The notes beneath the pieces were generated by a model. It made no database searches, was not told the origin of the DNA, and saw nothing but the letters and a program-made list of their open reading frames with translations. From a virus, in IMG/VR virus record IMGVR_UViG_3300000101_000109, positions 1 to 23,221 of that record: DNA of 23,221 bases; one strand, 5' to 3'. The translations under genes and the position numbers were made by a program. This document shows positions 17,467 to 23,221 of this stretch, in pieces. Every line of letters begins with the position of its first letter. Within the stretch, counting starts at the first letter, position 1.

Positions 17467-17552
17467 ACCCCAGTATATACTGGTTTAATATATACTAGAT
17501 TTAATATATTATATACTTTATATCCTATATTTCATACTAGTAATTACTGGGT
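17467..17552. repeat. Nested inverted repeats between sheath and tube genes
   Basis: A perfect 14-bp palindrome CCAGTATATACTGG occupies 17470-17483. The longer arms 17467-17487 and 17534-17552 (ACCC(C)AGTA...TACTGGGT) form an imperfect stem-loop around an almost purely A/T centre. No gene is visible in 17402-17671. It could be an operator, an RNA processing or stability element, or a relic. Confidence 0.6.
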
Positions 17553-17629
17553 AATAAAAAAATACGGAAATTAATTGACAATGTCAAGTAGTTCTCAAAT
17601 AAAAAAGAAAAATATTTCGTGAAGAGATA

Positions 17630-17636
17630 TATTTAT
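17630..17636 (+). promoter_or_regulatory. TATTTAT late-promoter-like motif of the tube gene
   Basis: TATTTAT 35 nt before the tube ATG, matching the sheath gene spacing exactly. The A-rich leader has no Shine-Dalgarno sequence. Confidence 0.55.
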
Positions 17637-17671
17637 AATAATAGAATAACAAATATAACAAAAATACAGAC

Positions 17672-18160
17672 ATGGCAGATTTATTAATGAAAATGCCGGT
17701 TCCTTACGAACCGAAAAGAGTTAACCGATTTATCGTTAGGTTCCCATCATCATTGGGTATTAACGAATGGTATGTAACATCGGCGGCAAGACCGAGTGCA
17801 AAAATCAACTCAGTAGAAATTCCTTTCTTAAATACTTCAACTTATGTTGCAGGTAGATTCGTATGGAATGAACTAAGAGTTAAATTTAAAGATCCAATTG
17901 GACCATCAGCGTCTCAAGCGTTAATGGAATGGTTTAGATTACACGCAGAATCAGTAACAGGAAGAATGGGTTATGCTGCAGGGTATAAAAAAGATATTGA
18001 ATTAGAAATGTTAGACCCAACAGGTGTTGTGGTTGAAAAATGGATTTTACAAGGTTCATTTATGACTGACCTAAACTTCAACGAACTTGATTATAACAAC
18101 GATGCATTAGCAACGATTGATTGTACATTGAGAATGGATAGATGTATCCAAGTATATTAA
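17672..18160 (+). CDS. gp19: Tail tube protein
   Basis: A 162-residue protein of the T4 gp19 family (163 aa in T4), which stacks as hexamers to form the inner tail tube. Characteristic stretches are PYEPKRVNRFIVRFP near the start, a central 'KFKDPIGPSASQALMEWF', then GYKKDIELEMLDPTG and 'WILQGSFMTDLNFNELDY' with the closing strand IDCTLRMDRCI. The length and the position right after the sheath gene match the T4-like order. It has its own promoter-like motif and its own terminator, allowing the high-level monocistronic expression expected for a major structural protein. The ATG at 17672 is the only reasonable start. Confidence 0.95.
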   Translation: MADLLMKMPVPYEPKRVNRFIVRFPSSLGINEWYVTSAARPSAKINSVEIPFLNTSTYVAGRFVWNELRVKFKDPIGPSASQALMEWFRLHAESVTGRMGYAAGYKKDIELEMLDPTGVVVEKWILQGSFMTDLNFNELDYNNDALATIDCTLRMDRCIQVY

Positions 18161-18184
18161 AAAAATAATCTGTCGATATATTTC

Positions 18185-18215
18185 AAGGGGATCTTTTATA
18201 AGGGTCCCCTTTTTT
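18185..18215 (+). terminator. Rho-independent terminator after the tube gene
   Basis: AAGGGGATC (18185-18193) pairs with GGTCCCCTT (18203-18211), nine base pairs with one G-U, nine-nt loop, followed by T through 18215. It lies 24 nt after the tube stop codon. Confidence 0.85.
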
Positions 18216-18265
18216 ATTTCATTTAAACTTTACTTTATAGTATTTAATAGTTAGATTTAAACAGT

Positions 18266-19018
18266 ATGGAAAACGAATATAGAATAGACCCGACAATTCA
18301 ATACGATGTTGTTGAATTACCAAGTAGAGGTATATACTATCCAAATGGTGTAAAGGCATTAAAGGTAGCATACCTAACCGCGGCGGATGAGAATGTCTTA
18401 TCCTCACCAAACTTAGCAGCAAATGGAGACATTGTTACAGAACTTTTAAAAAGAAAAGTTTTAACTAAAGATGTACCTGTTGAAGATTTAACAAGAGAAG
18501 ATAAAGAGGCAATCTTAATTTTCTTACGTAATACTGCATTTGGTTCAGAATTAAAACTAGAGTTAAAAGACCCTAAAACGGAAGAGACATTTGAACATAC
18601 AGTTGATTTAAGTGAACTTACTTATAAAGAATTCGACTTAAAAGAAGATGAAAACGGTGAATATCCATATTTTATGGAAAAATCTAAAGTAGATATTACA
18701 TTTAAATTTCTTACACCAAAAGACGAACAAGATTTAGAAGATATAACTAAAAGTTGGAACGGTCTTGGTGCTCCTCCTATTGTTACAAAAAGATTAGAAA
18801 AACTAATTAAGAGTGTTAAAGGTAATAAAGATCAAATGAATATAAGAAATTTCATTGAAACCTTACCTATATTAGACTCTCAAGATTTCAGAAAATATAT
18901 CAATAAAGTAAAACCAGGTGTAAACTTAGTACACCACGCAGTCGCCCCATCAGGAGAAAAAGTCACTTTTAGAGTAGACTTTGGGGTGGAGTTTTTTCGT
19001 CCTTTCTACGGACTATAA
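18266..19018 (+). CDS. Baseplate/tail assembly chaperone (T4 gp26/gp51-like)
   Basis: A 250-residue soluble protein with the pattern 'VVELPSRGIYYPN', 'VAYLTAADENVLSSPNL', KEAILIFLRNTAFG and, at the end, FRVDFGVEFFRPFYGL. This matches my memory of the T4-like baseplate/hub chaperone family around gp26 and gp51 (about 210-250 aa). It sits between the tube and the tape measure genes, the usual place for tail assembly chaperones, which often use a frameshift to make a longer form. A +1 overlapping frame continues 44-50 codons past this stop (see next entry). Upstream is a degenerate box TACTTTAT (18231-18238) rather than TATTTAT. The start is ATG at 18266, with no Shine-Dalgarno. Confidence 0.75.
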   Translation: MENEYRIDPTIQYDVVELPSRGIYYPNGVKALKVAYLTAADENVLSSPNLAANGDIVTELLKRKVLTKDVPVEDLTREDKEAILIFLRNTAFGSELKLELKDPKTEETFEHTVDLSELTYKEFDLKEDENGEYPYFMEKSKVDITFKFLTPKDEQDLEDITKSWNGLGAPPIVTKRLEKLIKSVKGNKDQMNIRNFIETLPILDSQDFRKYINKVKPGVNLVHHAVAPSGEKVTFRVDFGVEFFRPFYGL

Positions 19019-19151
19019 AAGCGCGCAGTTTACTGAAACAATTTTTTTACTTAGAAAAGGGTTCTCACATAGGGATGTTTTAGAGATGCCCGTGTTTATG
19101 AGAAGATACTACGTCGAACGAATTATAGAGTTAGAAAAGTCTACCGACTAG
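18978..19151 (+). CDS. Overlapping +1-frame extension of the chaperone (candidate programmed frameshift)
   Basis: Relative to the chaperone frame, the +1 frame is open from 18978 to the TAG at 19149-19151. It encodes YKSAQFTETIFLLRKGF, then SHRDVLEMPVFMRRYYVERI and finally IELEKSTD, a protein-like, helical, charged sequence. The only ATG (19086) would give just 21 residues, so an independent gene is unlikely. A shift at TTT TTT CGT (18992-19000, Phe tRNA slipping UUU to UUC before a rarer Arg codon) or at CTA TAA (19013-19018) would each give a 294-residue fusion. The frame ends exactly where the tape-measure TATTTAT motif begins. Shift site and direction are inferred; a sequencing indel is the alternative. 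Confidence 0.6.
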   Translation, partial: TLGWSFFVLSTDYKSAQFTETIFLLRKGFSHRDVLEMPVFMRRYYVERIIELEKSTD

Positions 19152-19158
19152 TATTTAT
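19152..19158 (+). promoter_or_regulatory. TATTTAT late-promoter-like motif of the tape measure gene
   Basis: TATTTATCTATATG, including the ATG at 19163, is identical to the start region of the neck-like gene at 12416-12429. It directly follows the stop of the +1 frame. Confidence 0.55.
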
Positions 19159-19162
19159 CTAT

Positions 19163-20956
19163 ATGGACAAGAAAACGCAAAGGGAACTAGCCAATTTAAT
19201 GTCAGAGGTTGATAAGGGTAATATAACCCCTAAACAAGCTCAGAAAGAACAGAATGCGATATTTTCAAGGTTACAAAGTAGTGGTAATAACGGTTCAAGT
19301 GGTAACTCAATTGGTGGTGCTGACATGCGATCCACCGTTACCGATATTATTGCCGGTGCCTCATTACAACAATACGCACCTGAAGATACCAATGTTATTG
19401 CGGAATTAGTTAAGAATTATAAACCACCAACTGATGGTGGAAGTACCGTGGGTGCGGTTTTTAGTTCACTAATTAAAACGGCAATGGATGGTATAGGGGA
19501 TTATGTAAAAGAACAATCCTATTTACTTACGTTTGTTAATAAAGAATTAGGTTTGGCGGGTGAGTTATCTCAAAAGTTTAGAGAATCTGTAACTGAGGCC
19601 CAACCAGAATTAAGAAGAATGGGTATTCCTTTTAAGGAGATGACCGATTCTATAGGTAAATTAATAGAAGATACGGGTAGATTTGCGTTAGTTGGTGAGG
19701 ATATGTTGGTACGTGCAGGAGAAATTTCTGGTGCATATGGTATGAAGATGTCTGAAGTAATTGGTGCGTATGATGATTTTGAAAAAGTAGGTATCGGAGC
19801 GGCACAAGCACAAGAGTCTATTGCAGATGCGGGTAAACGATCTTTAGAGGTTGGAATACAATCAAGACAAACCATTCAGGGAATGATAGAGAATGTTGGA
19901 AAACTGAATGAATATGGTTTCTCTCAAGGAGTAGAAGGTCTTGAAAAAATGGTAAGAAGGTCTACAGAAATAAGAATGAGTTTAAGTGAGACATTTAAAG
20001 TTGCTGATAAGGTATTTTCACCTGAAGGTGCGATGGAACTATCCGCAGAGTTGGGTGTTTTAGGTGCTGCGTTTGGAGACTTTAACGATCCATTAAGACT
20101 TATGTATATGGCAACCAATGAGGTTGAAGGATTACAGGGAGCGTTAGAAGGTGTTGCGGGTAACTTAGCAACCTACAATATGGAAACAGGTGGGTTTGAA
20201 GTTACAGGTGCCAACCTTAGACAGGCAAGAGAAATTGCGGGTAAATTAGGTATAGACATGGCTGAACTTACCCAATCAGCAATCGCACTACAAGAACGTC
20301 AACAGGCGGCGTTATCATTAGAAGGATTAAATATTGATGAGGATCAAGTACAAATTCTAACCAACCTCGCGAGAATGAAAGATGGTGAAATGTCAATTGA
20401 TCTACAAGCTGCGGGATTGGAAGAAGAGTTTGGAAAAAGTTCAATTAAATTAAGTGAATTAAATGGTGACTTAGCCGACAAATTAATAGGTTTCCAAGAT
20501 GAATTTAAAGATAAATCAGAAAAAGACCTCATAAGAGAACAAGTAACTTTAGTCGAAAACATAAGTAGGGATGTTAATTACCTTGCGATGTTGGCAAGAT
20601 TAGAAGTTGCGGGTGTCGGAGACCAAGCGGTACGGGCATTGTCTCAGATGGGTGCTAAAGAGGGAGGAGTTGATTTAAGTAAAATGTTAGCGACAGAATT
20701 CGATGAGTACGTGGAAATGTTCGGTGAACAAAAAGCGGCAATTATAAAGGCGGCACAAGAAAAAATGGGTATAGACCCATCCGAATTTAAAAAGAATAAA
20801 AATACCTCTTCAGAATCAACCACTGAAAAGGGTAAGACAGACACTCTTAAAGTAGAGGTTAGCGCTAAAGACGCAATTACTGGATTTTATCAAAAGGAAT
20901 GGTCGTTAAATCCTGAGAGATGGGTTGCGGGTAAAGGTTATTTAAACCCTAATTAA
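19163..20956 (+). CDS. Tail tape measure protein
   Basis: A 597-residue, mostly helical protein. Residues ~85-330 look like the phage tape-measure core: 'LRRMGIPFKEMTDSIGKLI', then 'VGEDMLVRAGEISGAYGMK' and 'MSEVIGAYDDFEKVGIGAA', with no membrane segment except moderately hydrophobic helices. The N-terminus (1-60) is polar with a Gly/Ser/Asn-rich linker, and the C-terminus is a charged tail (535-565) followed by WSLNPERWVAGKGYL. Tape measures set tail length at about 1.5 Angstrom per residue, which would give a tail of roughly 90 nm; this is an estimate. Position after the chaperone and before the baseplate gene agrees. A terminator overlaps its last codons. Confidence 0.85.
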   Translation: MDKKTQRELANLMSEVDKGNITPKQAQKEQNAIFSRLQSSGNNGSSGNSIGGADMRSTVTDIIAGASLQQYAPEDTNVIAELVKNYKPPTDGGSTVGAVFSSLIKTAMDGIGDYVKEQSYLLTFVNKELGLAGELSQKFRESVTEAQPELRRMGIPFKEMTDSIGKLIEDTGRFALVGEDMLVRAGEISGAYGMKMSEVIGAYDDFEKVGIGAAQAQESIADAGKRSLEVGIQSRQTIQGMIENVGKLNEYGFSQGVEGLEKMVRRSTEIRMSLSETFKVADKVFSPEGAMELSAELGVLGAAFGDFNDPLRLMYMATNEVEGLQGALEGVAGNLATYNMETGGFEVTGANLRQAREIAGKLGIDMAELTQSAIALQERQQAALSLEGLNIDEDQVQILTNLARMKDGEMSIDLQAAGLEEEFGKSSIKLSELNGDLADKLIGFQDEFKDKSEKDLIREQVTLVENISRDVNYLAMLARLEVAGVGDQAVRALSQMGAKEGGVDLSKMLATEFDEYVEMFGEQKAAIIKAAQEKMGIDPSEFKKNKNTSSESTTEKGKTDTLKVEVSAKDAITGFYQKEWSLNPERWVAGKGYLNPN

Positions 20957-20969
20957 TTTGAGGGTTTTT
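20944..20969 (+). terminator. Terminator overlapping the end of the tape measure gene
   Basis: AAACCCT (20944-20950) and AGGGTTT (20961-20967) form a seven-base-pair stem with a ten-nt loop that contains the stop codon, followed by T to 20969. It isolates the tape measure transcript from the next gene. Confidence 0.65.
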
Positions 20970-20980
20970 CATCTTAAATC

Positions 20981-20987
20981 TATTTAT
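20981..20987 (+). promoter_or_regulatory. TATTTAT late-promoter-like motif of the baseplate gene
   Basis: TATTTAT 14 nt before the ATG at 21002. It is also preceded by TTTG (20957-20960) at 20 nt, the only copy with a host-like -33 element. Confidence 0.55.
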
Positions 20988-21001
20988 ATTAAAAAGAAAT
21001 T

Positions 21002-23221
21002 ATGCCAAGTAACTTAGATTTCGATTCTACAAGTCAATTTAGGGATAGTATATTAAATAGGACGTTACAACAACCTAACGGTCCTCAGACGTTTACTAGT
21101 TCCGCATACTCTGTAGAGTCCCTTAGTGATCATTCAAATGTGGATCAGGGGGATGTAGATGATAATCTAAGTACTTACTTATCAGTACCCCAAAATTCAA
21201 ACACGTTTACTACAGAAAATTTTAGTACTGTTGATACTTTAAGAAATTTAACAAGGATTGATGATTTAGGTTTATACCCTGAATATTTCGTTCAAGGAAG
21301 TTACAGTAATTTAATTAGTATTATGACAACCGACAACTACGACAATGAGTCAAGGTTGATGAAGTTTGCCGCAAGACATATTAGAGAAAATAAACAAGGA
21401 CCTGTTTTAGCGAGAATAACACAAAATTTGGTTGCTGCCACTTATGGTAGAGTAAGACTAATAGATGCGTTGGAAGGTAATTTGGCGACAGCGGTTAATA
21501 TTGTTACAGGTAAAGAAGGTTTAATAGAGAAGAATTTTAAAGTAACGGTTGCCAAAACCATAGCGGGTAAGGCAATTGATTTCTTACAAACAGTTGCGGG
21601 TGTAGAATTTCCATGGAGTGAAATACCTGGCGATTATCTAACAAACCCAAGAAGACCGACAGTTAATAGACCTGAAGCACAAACAGGGTTAGGTGCAGTA
21701 ATACAAGATGTAACGGGGGTATTAGGTTCTTTAATTGGAATTCAAAGAAGACCAAAATTATCGAGAAAACCATCTGACTTAATGATAGAATATCTAGGTT
21801 CAGGTCAGAAGGACGTTTTATTTGATAATTTAAGTTACTCAACATATGCACCGAACTATACTAAAACTGCGAGATCACAACAATCATCTAAACTATTCAC
21901 TTTTATTGACAAGGTAGGTGATGCAATTAATGATGTTTTAGGTATGGGAGCACCAAGAGGGGTTGCATACATTGGTGATGATAGAGGGGAAGATGTAAAA
22001 TATGCGATGGGTGATTTCAATGACAACATCGTCAGAAGTAGTTATTATTTAAGTTTAATGTTTGACCCCGTACAGACGGCATTGTTCGAAAGACAACGTT
22101 CTGTGGTTGAAGGTGGTCAAATTGGGGGTAAATTAACATGGTACAGTAGTAAATCACAAAATAAATTAGGTGAAGGTAATCTCGAATACCAAGTAGAAAG
22201 ATCTCAATTAGAAGAAAGTTTATCCACTAAATACGGATTTAGGAGTGACTCTATTTTAGGTAAAACTCAAGAATTACTTGAGACCATGCCATCTGATGGT
22301 GGAGCTGCGAGGTCACACGTAGCTAACGCTATTGACCAAACAAGTAGAATATTTAGAGAAGGTAACGTAATGATGTCGAGAGGATCGGCAGTAAAGTATG
22401 TGGATAAATTTGGGGAAGAATCAGGTGTTGAATACTGTAGAGTATGGACAAAAGACGACCCATATATGAATATGTCTGATACAATGAAACGTACAGGTAA
22501 TATAAGAAAGTTTGATTCTAGTGTAATGTCAAAACCATGGAATTTAAATATGGCACCAATGTCTAATGGTGAGGGGTCATTTGAAGGATCAACAAATATT
22601 GTTGAATCCACATTTGGTGATGGATACATGGCAAAAAAATACATGTTCTCACTTGAGAATTTAGCGTGGAAAACATCTACACTACCTGGGTTTACATACA
22701 CAGACTTACCGTTTTGTGAAAGAGGACCTAATGGAGGTAGAGTAATGTGGTTCCCACCATACGATATAAAGGTATCAGAACAAAATAGTGCGAGATGGGA
22801 AAGTAATGTCTTTTTGGGTAGACCTGAACCGATATATACCTATCAATCTACTGAGAGATCAGGACAAATATCATTTAAAGTAGTTGTCGATCATCCTAGT
22901 ATATTAAATCTTTTAGTTACTAAAGTCTTTAAAGGAATGTCAGATGAAGAATCTGATAACTATATAAATGCGTTTTTTGCGGGATGTGAAGAATTAGATT
23001 TCTATGAATTAATAAGAACATACACGACATTAACGAAGGAAGATATAGGAAGTATCAAAAAATACTTGGAAGCGGACAATCCTGACAAAGAATCAATTAC
23101 TAAATTTAAAGTGGAAGTTGATGATAGTGAATATGAGACACCCGATTTAAGTCCTATTGAACAATCACCCGAGAAAACCTTAATAAATCTATATTTTAGG
23201 AATGATTACCCAAGGATAGGG
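21002..23221 (+). CDS. Large baseplate-type structural protein, 3'-truncated by the window
   Basis: Open from ATG 21002 to the window end, 740 codons without a stop, so the protein is incomplete. Residues ~1-580 are mixed helix and beta without a domain I can name, apart from a hydrophobic stretch near 240 (TGVLGSLIGI). Residues ~582-635 (WFPPYDIKVSEQ, then ESNVFLGRPEPIYTYQ, then SGQISFKVVVDHPSIL) resemble the module found in baseplate proteins that carry LysM or peptidoglycan-binding domains. The last residues visible, INLYFRNDYPRIG, look like the opening of an OmpA-like domain, but that is a guess. Gene order directly after the tape measure supports a baseplate or hub role. Its own terminator-flanked start and TATTTAT motif suggest independent late expression. 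Confidence 0.72.
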   Translation, partial: MPSNLDFDSTSQFRDSILNRTLQQPNGPQTFTSSAYSVESLSDHSNVDQGDVDDNLSTYLSVPQNSNTFTTENFSTVDTLRNLTRIDDLGLYPEYFVQGSYSNLISIMTTDNYDNESRLMKFAARHIRENKQGPVLARITQNLVAATYGRVRLIDALEGNLATAVNIVTGKEGLIEKNFKVTVAKTIAGKAIDFLQTVAGVEFPWSEIPGDYLTNPRRPTVNRPEAQTGLGAVIQDVTGVLGSLIGIQRRPKLSRKPSDLMIEYLGSGQKDVLFDNLSYSTYAPNYTKTARSQQSSKLFTFIDKVGDAINDVLGMGAPRGVAYIGDDRGEDVKYAMGDFNDNIVRSSYYLSLMFDPVQTALFERQRSVVEGGQIGGKLTWYSSKSQNKLGEGNLEYQVERSQLEESLSTKYGFRSDSILGKTQELLETMPSDGGAARSHVANAIDQTSRIFREGNVMMSRGSAVKYVDKFGEESGVEYCRVWTKDDPYMNMSDTMKRTGNIRKFDSSVMSKPWNLNMAPMSNGEGSFEGSTNIVESTFGDGYMAKKYMFSLENLAWKTSTLPGFTYTDLPFCERGPNGGRVMWFPPYDIKVSEQNSARWESNVFLGRPEPIYTYQSTERSGQISFKVVVDHPSILNLLVTKVFKGMSDEESDNYINAFFAGCEELDFYELIRTYTTLTKEDIGSIKKYLEADNPDKESITKFKVEVDDSEYETPDLSPIEQSPEKTLINLYFRNDYPRIG

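Noticed and set aside
17402-17671. A tRNA or small gene in the sheath-tube gap
   Set aside because: No cloverleaf with an acceptor stem and TTC loop is visible, and all frames are interrupted within a few codons.
19086-19151. Independent 21-residue gene starting at the ATG at 19086
   Set aside because: Protein-like sequence in the same frame continues well upstream of this ATG, so an extension of the chaperone by frameshifting explains it better.

Overview
This window looks like part of the genome of a large, T4-like contractile-tailed phage (myovirus) infecting a Bacteroidetes host, probably marine Flavobacteriia. Three things support this. First, it carries a recognisable tail cassette in the usual order: neck-like proteins, a tail-terminator-like protein, sheath, tube, a gp26/gp51-like baseplate or tail chaperone, a tape measure and a large baseplate-type protein. 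Second, the DNA is strongly AT-rich and most gene starts lack a Shine-Dalgarno sequence. Third, two non-structural genes are preceded by near-ideal Bacteroidetes vegetative promoters (TTG-N20-TAnnTTTG). No bacterial housekeeping gene, rRNA or tRNA was seen.

Layout. 1-5.2 kb: a very long Pro/Thr-linker protein with several globular domains, two of them cupredoxin-like, tightly followed by a trypsin-like serine protease. 5.2-5.6 kb: a small beta-rich, probably structural protein. 5.7-8.6 kb: a complete family B DNA polymerase with proofreading domain. 8.6-9.7 kb (minus): a neck/connector-like protein. 9.8-10.6 kb: an unrecognised protein with a possible PD-(D/E)XK nuclease core. 10.6-12.4 kb (minus): an SNF2/SMARCAL1-like helicase. 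12.4-14.2 kb: two overlapping neck/tail-completion genes. 14.2-14.6 kb: tandem repeats and a small minus-strand gene of 52 codons with a ribbon-helix-helix look. 14.6-18.2 kb: tail sheath and tail tube. 18.3-21.0 kb: the chaperone, with an overlapping +1 frame that suggests programmed frameshifting, then the tape measure. 21.0 kb to the end: a baseplate-type protein cut off by the window edge.

Regulation visible in the sequence. Eight gene starts, seven of them virion or tail genes, have the heptamer TATTTAT upstream on the sense strand, at spacings of 4 nt (four genes), 14-15 nt (two genes) or 35 nt (sheath and tube). The polymerase and the nuclease-like gene instead carry host-type promoters. 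I read this as two expression classes: host-promoter replication genes and phage-specific late genes. Several late transcripts may be leaderless. Classical hairpin-plus-T terminators follow the tube gene and overlap the end of the tape measure gene.

Most worth a second look: the TATTTAT motif, the overlapping frame after the chaperone, the interleaved opposing promoter elements at 9.74-9.78 kb, the cupredoxin/PT-linker protein with its partner protease, the possible nuclease at 9.8 kb and the hidden small gene at 14.3-14.5 kb.
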